DNA from: Streptomyces althioticus
GTDB taxonomy: Bacteria > Actinomycetota > Actinomycetes > Streptomycetales > Streptomycetaceae
NCBI GenBank assembly: GCA_014649355.1
Contig: BMSW01000005.1
Location: 62,001 to 126,000, forward strand
DNA length: 64,000 nucleotides
Direction of reading: 5' to 3'
Part shown: piece by piece, positions 16,101 through 22,757 of the stretch
Numbering within the stretch: the first letter of the stretch is position 1
Layout: every line of letters begins with the position of its first letter
The notes under the pieces: model-generated
Databases searched by the model: none
What the model was told of the DNA's origin: nothing
Seen by the model: the letters and a program-made list of their open reading frames with translations, nothing else
Program-made: the position numbers and the translations under genes

Positions 16101-17489
16101 GGGCTCCTCGGAGGCGCCCATGCGGCGACGGCGACGGCGGGAGGCGGCGGGCTGCTCCTCCGGGAGCTCCTCGGTCTCCTCCTCCGGCTCCGCGGCCTCG
16201 GCGAGTCCTGCGGCGGCCTCGGCGGCGGCCCGCTCCGGGGTCTGGAAGCGGGGCTCGGCGAACACCGGCGGCTGGAACACGGCGACGGCGGGACGCGCGG
16301 GACGGCGCGGGGCGTCGTCCTTGTCCTCGGCCTCGGCGCCACGGGCGGGGCGCGCGGGCTCGGCGAACCCCGCGGCGGCCTTCCGGACGGCGCGCCGGCG
16401 GCGGCGCGGGCCGCCCTCCTCGGCGGGGGCCTGTACGGCGGGCGCCTCGGCGGGGGTCTCGTCCTGCTTGTCGTTCTCCGTCACCGGGGCCTCCTCGGCG
16501 GTCGGGGCGGCCTGCTCGGTCTCGTCGTCGCCCTGAGCGGCGACGGGCTCGGCCGTCGCGTCGGAGGCGGGAGCACCGGCGGGCGCGGACGCGCGCCGAG
16601 AGGCACGGCGGCGGGCGCGGCGCGGGGCGGCGTCCTCCGTCGCGGCGGCGGCCGGCTCGGCCGGGGTGTCGGTGGTCTCGGGGGCCGCGGCGGTCTCGTC
16701 GGCGGCCGCGGTGCCGGCGGCCGGCGCCGGGGCGGTCACGCTGCGCGTGGCACGGCGGCGGGCGCGGCGCGGGGCGGCGTCCTCGGTGCCGGTGGCGGGC
16801 TCGGAGGCCGTGTCGGCGGCCGGGGCGGTCTCTTCCGCCTCTTCCGCGGCGGGCTCCTCCGCCTTCGGCTCGGCCGGGGTTTCGGCCGCAGGTGCGGTCA
16901 CGCTGCGCGTGGCACGGCGCCGGGTGCGGCGCGGAGCGGCGTCCTCCGTCGCGGCAGCGGCCGGCTCGGCCGGGGTGTCGGTGGTCTCAGGGGCCGCGGC
17001 GGTCTCGTCGGCGGCCGCGGTGCCGGCGGCCGGCGCCGGGGCGGTCACGCTGCGCGTGGCACGGCGGCGGGCGCGGCGCGGGGCGGCGTCCTCGGTGGTG
17101 TCGGCGGCCGGCTCGGATGCCGGGGCGGCGGCCTTGGACGCGGGCTGCGCCGCGGGGACGACGGTCTCGGCGGCCTCGGCGGACGCCGGTGCTCCGGCGG
17201 GCGCGGCCGCGCGGCGGACCGCACGGCGACGCCGGGGCGTGGGTGCCCCGGTCTCCTGCTGGGGGTCGGTCGCGCCCTCGGCGGCCTGGGGCGTCTCCGC
17301 CGGCTCGGCGGGCGCCTCGGCGGCCGGTATGGCCGGCGTGACCGGCGTGACCGTTTCCGCCGTGCCGCCTTCGGCGGCGGCGGGCGGTCCCGCCGGGCGG
17401 GAAGCGGCCCTGCGTCGCCGGCGGGGCGGCAGGGTGTCGCTCGGGCTGTTCGGTTCGGAGCCCTCGGTGGGCTCGGTCGGTTCGAGCAT
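13149..17489 (-). CDS. rne: Ribonuclease E/G with long Ala/Arg/Glu-rich arms
   Basis: A 1446-aa endoribonuclease. The catalytic core lies in the middle, as in Streptomyces RNase ES. An S1 domain spans ~685-770 (YVGNVYLGKVQNVLPSMEAA), the DNase-I-like active site has VVIDVNTGKFTGQ and IVIDFIDM, and the zinc-link CVHCNGRG lies near 1060. The first ~640 residues and the region after 1090 are low-complexity arms rich in Ala, Glu and RRxRR blocks, likely disordered RNA- and partner-binding scaffolds. Residues ~1380-1440 are a Lys/Ala/Thr repeat tail like histone H1. The arms contain a ~177-bp direct repeat. It initiates mRNA and rRNA processing. The large plus-strand open frame opposite this gene is a base-composition shadow. 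Confidence 0.95.
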   Translation of the reverse strand: MLEPTEPTEGSEPNSPSDTLPPRRRRRAASRPAGPPAAAEGGTAETVTPVTPAIPAAEAPAEPAETPQAAEGATDPQQETGAPTPRRRRAVRRAAAPAGAPASAEAAETVVPAAQPASKAAAPASEPAADTTEDAAPRRARRRATRSVTAPAPAAGTAAADETAAAPETTDTPAEPAAAATEDAAPRRTRRRATRSVTAPAAETPAEPKAEEPAAEEAEETAPAADTASEPATGTEDAAPRRARRRATRSVTAPAPAAGTAAADETAAAPETTDTPAEPAAAATEDAAPRRARRRASRRASAPAGAPASDATAEPVAAQGDDETEQAAPTAEEAPVTENDKQDETPAEAPAVQAPAEEGGPRRRRRAVRKAAAGFAEPARPARGAEAEDKDDAPRRPARPAVAVFQPPVFAEPRFQTPERAAAEAAAGLAEAAEPEEETEELPEEQPAASRRRRRRMGASEEPEAAAPAAAEEAPEADAEEEPDQAEDRSDNDEGDDHDDHESSGSRRRRRRGGRRRRRGDSADADSGEQQDGDTEDAERAGTGQSAQDAEDTDAQSDEDAEERDEREDNGGSSSSRRRRRRRRRAGDSGGEPEPSADDPERTVVKVREPRPKAEPSDEVQSIKGSTRLEAKKQRRREGREQGRRRVPIITEAEFLARREAVERVMVVRQHGDRTQIGVLEDGVLVEHYVNKEQATSYVGNVYLGKVQNVLPSMEAAFIDIGKGRNAVLYAGEVNFDALGMSGGPRRIESALKSGQPVLVQVTKDPIGHKGARLTSQVSLPGRYLVYVPEGSMTGISRKLPDTERARLKTILKKIVPEDAGVIVRTAAEGASEDELRRDVERLQAQWEEIKKKSKNGGTAPTLLYGEPDMTVRVVRDIFNEDFSKVIVSGDEAWETIHGYVSHVAPDLAERLQRWTSEVDVFATYRIDEQLAKALDRKVWLPSGGSLVIDRTEAMVVIDVNTGKFTGQGGNLEETVTRNNLEAAEEIVRQLRLRDLGGIIVIDFIDMVLESNRDLVLRRLLECLGRDRTKHQVAEVTSLGLVQMTRKRVGQGLLESFSETCVHCNGRGVIVHLDQPSSSGGGKRRKRARAGAADQPHEHEAAVETPEQEAEAESETPAEVAAEVAEPAALPAPEFTPDEELYSSAAEAEAAASRGRTRRRASRRASAPAGSPQRESAKGGRKQAEERAEEAPAAEETQAVPTAQDVTATEEARRPVQPESAAEALAEPAAAEDVVVPQAKEAAPKGRTRRRATRKATAPAGSPAGAEAAVVTVAESAKAEPAKAEEAPKAEETPAEAAAPEAAALEASAPARPRRRAVRKPSTSTASEDTAVVVLPSAPADERKPDEEPAAEPEAVQAAEPVEGAGGAEEAAPAKKAARKTAKKATAKKAATKKTTTAKKTAAKKTTTAAKKTTAKKSTAKKATTKKTAAAEQQAPSSVTAAADES
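16612..16788. repeat. Direct repeat inside rne, copy 1
   Basis: ~177 bp, nearly identical to 16921-17097 (offset 309 bp, 103 codons), with over 100 bp perfectly matching at the coordinate-high end. It encodes the arm motif with TRSVTAPAPAAGTAAADETA. Confidence 0.9.
16921..17097. repeat. Direct repeat inside rne, copy 2
   Basis: Partner of 16612-16788. The offset is a multiple of three, so slippage or recombination between the copies would change arm length without a frameshift. Confidence 0.9.
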
Positions 17490-17750
17490 GCGGGCGTTTC
17501 TCCCGTCAGGCTCCCGGGCGCCGCGCCTGGTCCGGCGATGCCGGTGACGTCCGCGGCCCGCGCGGTGCGCGGTGGCCGCCGTCCGGGGCGCGGGCGCCGC
17601 TCGGAAGCTCTCTGTGTCCTGTCTCGCCGGTTCCGTACGCCGAATGCGTACGGCCTGGCGAAAGTCTTCTGGTCGGTGCGCTGCCCGACCCAGGTGGCTC
17701 CCGAGTTCGAGGGCGGCGCTTACGACGTCCGTCCCTACGCGGGACCTTCC

Positions 17751-18602
17751 TTACGCCGGCGCCGTCGCGGCGGCAGTGGCGGCGGCCGTGTGCGGCTCGG
17801 TCGCTGCTGCCTCGCGGTCGGGCGCGAGCGGGTCGGTCACCGTGCCGGTCTCTTCATCGAACAGCCCCTGCGCCAGCCTGGTCACCGCTACGGGGACCGG
17901 CGGCGCCAGGTCGGCCACGGCGCGGAGACCGGACAGGACGTCGTCGGGTCGTACGGCAGGCGTCACGTGCCGAACAACCAGCCGCAGTATCGCACAGGGC
18001 CGGTCGGTCGGCCTATCAGCCGGCGAGGAGTCCGTCGCGGCGTCTTCCTCGACGGTTTCGAGGGAGGCGACCGCGGACCGGGCGTCGAAGGTGCGGATGC
18101 CGTTCTTCATGCGGCGCTGGACCTCGACGGTCCCGGCCGCCTCGAAGGCGTCCACCGCGCGGCGGGCGTCCTCGGGGGCGACGCCGTCCAGCCGCAGCTC
18201 CCACACCGAGGCGGTGAGCCGGTCGGCCAGCCCGGAGGTGCGGGCCTCGACGGCCTCGACGATGTCGAGCCCGGCGGGCATCGACTCGTCGAGCAGGGCC
18301 CTCAGACGCTCGGGGTCCCGCGGCTCGGTGAGCGCGATCTCCAGGTACTCGGCCTCGCTGCCGGTGCCGGTGGGTGCGGCATTGGCGTACGACACCTTCG
18401 GGTGCGGCGTGAAACCGGCCGAGTACGCCATGGGCACCTCGGCGCGGCGCAGCGCGCGCTCGAAGGCACGCTGGAAGTCACGGTGGCTGGTGAACCGGAG
18501 GCGGCCGCGCTTGGTGTAGCGCAGTCGGATGCGCTGCACCGCGGGTGCGGGCGGCGGGCCTTCGGGCTGTCGCTTGCCCAGTGGATCTTCTCCTTGTCGC
18601 AA
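17751..18602 (-). CDS. TIGR03936/DUF2344 radical-SAM-associated protein
   Basis: A 283-aa protein if the TTG at 18602 is used; a GTG at 18539 (VQRIRLRYTKRGRLRF) is the alternative, since the preceding 21 residues are Pro-rich and not conserved-looking. The N-terminal block LRFTSHRDFQRAFERALRR and AYSAGFTPHPKVSYANA identify the DUF2344 family. It usually lies next to, or is fused with, the TIGR03960 radical-SAM protein, and the pair is thought to act in RNA or nucleotide modification. Here the partner is ~6.4 kb away at 24988-26952, with later-acquired genes between. The stop is ~260 bp upstream of rne on the same strand. Confidence 0.88.
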   Translation of the reverse strand: MRQGEDPLGKRQPEGPPPAPAVQRIRLRYTKRGRLRFTSHRDFQRAFERALRRAEVPMAYSAGFTPHPKVSYANAAPTGTGSEAEYLEIALTEPRDPERLRALLDESMPAGLDIVEAVEARTSGLADRLTASVWELRLDGVAPEDARRAVDAFEAAGTVEVQRRMKNGIRTFDARSAVASLETVEEDAATDSSPADRPTDRPCAILRLVVRHVTPAVRPDDVLSGLRAVADLAPPVPVAVTRLAQGLFDEETGTVTDPLAPDREAAATEPHTAAATAAATAPA

Positions 18603-18729
18603 GGGGGCGCGGGGAGCGCCTTCCCCTTCCAGGGTACGGCCGTACGGGACGGCCCCGGCGGGCCCGGCCGGGCGCCGGGACCGTGTCCCCTTCAGGGTAC
18701 GTGCCCGTGGGGACGCCGGTTCCCCGGCG

Positions 18730-19683
18730 TCACCAGCCGGCGGGACGCTCTCCCTGCCCGCCGGTACCCGCTCCGGTACCCCGGGCCGCGCCGGGCATGC
18801 CGTCCCCGTGCGGGGCGGGGGCGGGTCCGGGGAAGCCGGGAGCGGGGTCGTGGAAGAAGGCGGGGGCCGGGTCGGACGCGGTGTCGCGCTGGGCGGGGAA
18901 GCCGGGAACGGGGGTCTGCCCGCGGCGGGCGGGGCCGACCACCGCGGGTTCGTCGCCCGCGATCAGCAGCGGGTCGAACATGACGACGGCGGTGGCGAAG
19001 AGGAGGAAGACGAGGGGGCCGAGCAGCATCGGGAGCATGACGGACAGCACGTGTGTGCCGGAGGCGCCGCCCGCGCCGTGGAGGTGGACGCTCATGGACG
19101 CCATGCCGGTGTAATGCATACCGGTCACCGCGAGGCCCATGATCAGGCTGGCGCCCATGCTGGCCTTGAAGCCGCGGACGGACACGGCAGCCCAGAGCGC
19201 CGCGGTGGCGGCCACGATCGCGATGACCACCGAGAGGACGACCAGGAAGGTGTCGTACTCCAGGGCGCCGCGCATCCGCATGCTCGCCATGCCGATGTAG
19301 TGCATGCCCGCGACGCCGAGCCCGGTGATGACGCCGGCGGTGAGGAGGGTCGCCCGGCCGGTGCCGCGGTAGCCGACGATGAACACGCCGACGGCGACGA
19401 CGGCGATCGCGACGGCGAGGCTGATCAGCGTGAGCGTCATGTCGTAGCGGATGGACGTCTCGTTCACGGAGAAGCCGAGCATCGCGATGAAGTGCATGGT
19501 CCAGATGCCGCAGCCGATGGAAGCGGCGCCGAGCGCCAGCCAGCCCGGCTTCCACGACTGGCCGCCCTCACGGAGTGACCTGGTGGTGCAGCGCAGGCCG
19601 AGGGCGCCGCCCAGGCAGGCGACGAGATAGGCCGCGGCAGGGGTGACCAGGCCGTAGCTGAATCCGTCCACGGTGCCTTGCAT
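18730..19683 (-). CDS. MHYT-domain membrane sensor protein
   Basis: A 317-aa protein. I start it at the ATG at 19683, which follows GAGAGG by a suitable distance and matches the usual MHYT N-terminus. About seven membrane helices contain three MHYT-type motifs: WTMHFIAMLGF, AGMHYIGMASM and TGMHYTGMASM. In this family the Met/His residues near the outer face are proposed to bind copper and sense oxygen, CO or NO. Unlike many members it has no GGDEF/EAL output domain; the last ~80 residues are a Pro/Gly/Ala-rich cytoplasmic tail. Output is therefore unknown. The promoter region contains a perfect 12-bp palindrome. Confidence 0.9.
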   Translation of the reverse strand: MQGTVDGFSYGLVTPAAAYLVACLGGALGLRCTTRSLREGGQSWKPGWLALGAASIGCGIWTMHFIAMLGFSVNETSIRYDMTLTLISLAVAIAVVAVGVFIVGYRGTGRATLLTAGVITGLGVAGMHYIGMASMRMRGALEYDTFLVVLSVVIAIVAATAALWAAVSVRGFKASMGASLIMGLAVTGMHYTGMASMSVHLHGAGGASGTHVLSVMLPMLLGPLVFLLFATAVVMFDPLLIAGDEPAVVGPARRGQTPVPGFPAQRDTASDPAPAFFHDPAPGFPGPAPAPHGDGMPGAARGTGAGTGGQGERPAGW

Positions 19684-19724
19684 GTGCGATGCGCCTCTCG
19701 TGTGCAGCTTTTGTGAAGGCGACA

Positions 19725-19736
19725 TCTACATGTAGA
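19725..19736. promoter_or_regulatory. 12-bp palindrome upstream of the MHYT gene
   Basis: TCTACATGTAGA is a perfect palindrome, with another TACAT-type half-site (ATGTAAAA at 19741-19748) next to it. It lies 42 bp upstream of the MHYT start in a locally AT-rich patch, where an operator would be expected. The binding protein is unknown. Confidence 0.5.
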
Positions 19737-19776
19737 AGGCATGTAAAAACAAGCCCAGCTGAGACGAAACGCCTGG

Positions 19777-20805
19777 TCAGCGCTTGGTCAGCAGGATCCG
19801 GTCATCCCGCCCGTCTGACGCCCCCACAGATCCCTTTACCTCGCGATTGCCTTGTCCACCTGGCGTTTTGGGATCACCGAGGAGCGCCCGCCGGACGTCC
19901 TGACGGACCTGACGGACAGTCACACGCGCGCCACGGAGGGTGTCTCGTGTGAGGCGTCCCACACCGCGCGCGGCCTGTGCGACGGGCCTCAGCACCGCGT
20001 CGCGGACGGCGTGACCGACGGGCGTGAGCACGGTCCGGTGGACCCATCGGGCCGGCTCCACGACCGTCCACCGGAAGAAGGCGGCGATCGCCCGGCCCAC
20101 GGCGAGCGAGACGTACCCGGCGACCCGCCAGGCGTGCCCGAGGGCCGCCCCGACCTCCCGCGCCGCGACGGCCAGCACCCAGCCCACGGGCGCCAGCACC
20201 CAGCGCCACACGGCGTACGCGGGCCACACCAGCAGAACGCGGGCCGTCCAGTACAGGGCCGTGGCGATCCCGGCGACGAGCAGCGAGGCCAGCGCGTAGA
20301 GCCCCCGGCCGCACCACGCCAGCGCGTGCCCGACCGGAGTGAGCACCCACCGGTACAGCCACACCGACGGCACGACGAGAAGCCGGTGCCCCAGCCAGGC
20401 CAGGGCGTGCCCGACCGGCGTCAGCACCCTCCGGTACAGCCACCCGGCCGGGACGACGACCAGCACCGTGCCCAGCCACCGCAGCGCCACGCCGAGCGGC
20501 ACGAGCACCCAGCGCCAGAGCGCGACGAACGGCCACACGAACACCGCGCGCCCCACCCATGCCAGCGCGCGCCCCACCGGACGGAGCACCCTGTCGTGGA
20601 GGAACCGCCCCACGACCACGAGGGCGTCCCACACCATCCGCACCGGCACCACCAGCACGAGCGCCACGATCCGCACCGGCATGCGCAGCGCGACGACGAG
20701 GCAGCCCTCTCCGGCCTGCCGCTCCCTCGACTTCTCCAGATCCATACCGACAAGGACGCCGCCGACGCCCGCGCGGATCCGGACACGCCGTTCCGGACTC
20801 TTCAT
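19777..20805 (-). CDS. Membrane protein built of RWVLTPVGHALAW repeats
   Basis: About 342 aa from the ATG at 20805; ATG at 20745 is an alternative and neither has a clear ribosome site. The body repeats a ~27-residue unit of the form RWVLxPVGxALxWLG followed by VVVPxxWLY. Strong copies start at RVLRPVGRALAW, RWVLVPLGVALRW, RRVLTPVGHALAW and RWVLTPVGHALAW, then degenerate copies (RWVLAPVGWVLA, RTVLTPVGHAVRD). Each unit could form a hydrophobic hairpin or re-entrant helix capped by Arg/Trp. The N-terminus has MDLEKSRER and the C-terminal ~70 residues are basic. I do not recognise the family. It stands alone between the MHYT gene and a divergent membrane protein. Confidence 0.65.
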   Translation of the reverse strand: MKSPERRVRIRAGVGGVLVGMDLEKSRERQAGEGCLVVALRMPVRIVALVLVVPVRMVWDALVVVGRFLHDRVLRPVGRALAWVGRAVFVWPFVALWRWVLVPLGVALRWLGTVLVVVPAGWLYRRVLTPVGHALAWLGHRLLVVPSVWLYRWVLTPVGHALAWCGRGLYALASLLVAGIATALYWTARVLLVWPAYAVWRWVLAPVGWVLAVAAREVGAALGHAWRVAGYVSLAVGRAIAAFFRWTVVEPARWVHRTVLTPVGHAVRDAVLRPVAQAARGVGRLTRDTLRGARVTVRQVRQDVRRALLGDPKTPGGQGNREVKGSVGASDGRDDRILLTKR

Positions 20806-21009
20806 ATGCTGAAAGGCCCATCGAAAAAAGGAATTTCGGAGCCTTCGACAAACCAATTGTCGCTATGGCCGTTCACTCATTCGCCGCGCATCCAAGTGAA
20901 AGTGCCGCCGTTAGTCGCTGTATGAAGGCAAGCAGGTCAGCTCCGCCCCAACTGCACTTCAAGCGACCGCTGTTGAGTGCTCCCGCCGGCCCGATGAATC
21001 AATCCTGAC

Positions 21010-21798
21010 ATGAATGATGAACGCTACGACCCGCTCTGGTACAACGCCGACACAGCGGACCCGTTCACCGAAATGGGAACCGGCCGGCACCGGGCCGGAG
21101 CCGTCTACGCGGAGCCCGTCGAGCCCGCCGTGCCCCCCTGGGACCCGGCCGAGGAACTGGCCTACCTCCTCCAGGAGGCCCGCACCGACGAGTACGCCGC
21201 CCCCACGGTGCCGCCGCCGCGCGAGGAGAGCTCGGTCACCGCTCCCCCGGCCGGCAGCCCGATGGGCAACCTGCAGGAGATCACGGCCGAACTGCCGCCC
21301 CTGCGCTCCGCGCCGCGCGCCCACCGCAAGCCCCCGCGGCCCCGCCCCGACGCCCTGCGCGTCGCCAGCTACGCCATCGCCGCGATGGCGGCGGTCACCG
21401 TGTCGATGGTGAGCGTCTTCAGCGGCGTGGTCACGTACGAGCCGCTGCTCCTCGTCACCACGGCGCACAGCAGCGGCGACTCCTCGTCCTGGTGGCCGAT
21501 CCTGGTCTACGGCCCCTGGCTGGCCGGCTCCCTCTCCATCCTCCGCGCGGCCCTCCACCAACGACGCGCCCTGCACTCCTGGTTCGTCGTCCTGCTCTTC
21601 TCCTCCGTCGCGGTCCTGCTGTGCGTGGCCCAGGCGCCCCGCACCGTCACGGACACGGCGGCCGCGGCCCTCCCGGGCGTCGCCGCCCTGGCCTGCTTCC
21701 AGCAGCTGGTCCGCCAGATCACCCTCACCCGCCCGCCCCGCCGCACGGTCAGCCCCCGCCACCGCGTCCGCACGTTCAACGGCCGCCAGGTCCCGTGA
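21010..21798 (+). CDS. Four-helix membrane protein, DUF2637-like
   Basis: A 262-aa protein. Residues 1-115 are soluble, acidic then Pro/Arg-rich (MNDERYDPLWYNADTADPF). About four hydrophobic helices follow: ALRVASYAIAAMAAVTVSM, WWPILVYGPWLAGSLSI, SWFVVLLFSSVAVLLCVA and AALPGVAALACFQQLV. The length and topology resemble DUF2637 proteins, common in actinobacteria and on Streptomyces integrative plasmids; the exact function is unknown. The C-terminus ends in a basic RPPRRTVSPRHRVRTF tail. The start has no strong ribosome site, so it may be leaderless. It lies directly left of the integrated element and ends before a shared terminator. Confidence 0.7.
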   Translation: MNDERYDPLWYNADTADPFTEMGTGRHRAGAVYAEPVEPAVPPWDPAEELAYLLQEARTDEYAAPTVPPPREESSVTAPPAGSPMGNLQEITAELPPLRSAPRAHRKPPRPRPDALRVASYAIAAMAAVTVSMVSVFSGVVTYEPLLLVTTAHSSGDSSSWWPILVYGPWLAGSLSILRAALHQRRALHSWFVVLLFSSVAVLLCVAQAPRTVTDTAAAALPGVAALACFQQLVRQITLTRPPRRTVSPRHRVRTFNGRQVP

Positions 21799-21823
21799 CC
21801 CGCATATCGCGCACCCGTACGAA

Positions 21824-21862
21824 ACGGAGCAGCGGCCCCTTCACCAGGGACCGCTGCTCCGT
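21824..21862. terminator. Bidirectional terminator left of the element
   Basis: Stem of 17 pairs with one mismatch and a TCACC loop. It lies between the DUF2637-like gene and the old 3' end of the radical-SAM gene. Before insertion it would have been the terminator of the latter, since the remnant gene end stops only 33 bp away. Confidence 0.8.
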
Positions 21863-21894
21863 TCCATTCCCGCGCCCGGCCGACCGGGCCGGCT

Positions 21895-21992
21895 TCAGTG
21901 CGCGTGACCGCTCGGCACCGGACCCGCGTTCTTGACCGTCAGCGGCAACAGCTTCTTGCCCGTCGGGCCGATCTGGATGCTGGTGTCCATCT
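21895..21992. other. attL candidate: displaced 3' end of the radical-SAM gene
   Basis: 98 bp, 80 identical to 24988-25085. On the minus strand it encodes MDTSIQIGPTGKKLLPLT and the rest of the radical-SAM C-terminus to its stop codon (4 differences in 31 residues), but it is detached from the rest of that gene. Identity ends abruptly after GTGTCCATCT. It marks the left boundary of the integrated element. Confidence 0.8.
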
Positions 21993-22572
21993 TTGTCACG
22001 CCGGCTGGTCGAGTGGAGGCCCTCCGGCAAGGACGCATCCCCTTGCGCTTCCCTCTCGGCGAGTACAGCGGCCAGATCATGGAGCCAGTCAGACCCGGAG
22101 AGCACGGAGCCCATCCGTGTCGGTGAGGCATCGAACTCGGTCAAGACATGGTTTCGCGAACCGCAAAGGATCATCTGAACACCGGAGCATGCGCCTTCGC
22201 CACGCCCCAGCGAGCACGGCGGGTCCTCAAGCGACATAAAGGTGTACACACCCCTGTCGTCGAGACCCCAGTCGTGCAGCCTCGGCCCATGCCGGAAGAA
22301 GCCCGTGAACTCCATCCCGTCATAGGCTGCCAACGACTCACAGGAGTCGGGACGTTGACGTGTGCGCCACACTTCGCACGGACGTGAGCAAGCACCCGCT
22401 CCAATCGCTGCCCAAGAGGCTCCTCAGCCGCCGGTACTTCACCCACCGCAAGGCGCACCCCAGCTCCGAGGGCCGATGCCTCTACCTCCACTGCGCGGTC
22501 GCTGAATCCGCCGCTGTCCTCGGCCGGAAACTCTCCGAGCTTCGCATTGGACAGGTAGAGCAACTCCCTCAT
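21993..22572 (-). pseudogene. Frameshifted cargo gene (SAVMC3_10250/DUF7019-like)
   Basis: Two overlapping minus frames together give one protein. The first starts at the ATG at 22572 (MRELLYLSNAKLGEF) and stays coherent to about 22345. The second continues with ESLAAYDGMEFTGFFRHG, GVYTFMSLEDPP and SGSDWLHDLAAVLAERE, then runs into the left boundary. The start and the layout (YLS..KL, then a SGSD.L block) recall a Streptomyces family named SAVMC3_10250; this is from memory. One frameshift between ~22340 and 22372 and the lost 3' end make it a pseudogene, unless the sequence has an error there. Function unknown. Confidence 0.55.
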
Positions 22573-22757
22573 GGCACCTTCAGGACCGCCAGCCGAGCCC
22601 ATCGTGCAGAAAGACTATGTGAGCCTTCCCGGAGGCACCTTGAGCCCAACCGGATTCTCCTCTCACGACGGTCAGACGTCGCAGATCCTCCTGCCTGAAT
22701 GTGCGTTTCCATAACGAGGCATTCGCCAACGGACCCATAACCGTTACCGTGCAACTC

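Noticed and set aside
12786..18983. 2065-codon plus-strand open frame
   Set aside because: It lies opposite rne and the DUF2344 gene and is Gly/Leu/Arg-rich without domains. In a high-GC genome the antisense of a GC-biased gene stays open by composition.
22571..22714. 47-codon plus-strand frame (MAPSGPPAEPIVQKDYVSL...)
   Set aside because: It starts inside the same CATG as the minus-strand cargo gene, has no ribosome site and has weak codon bias.
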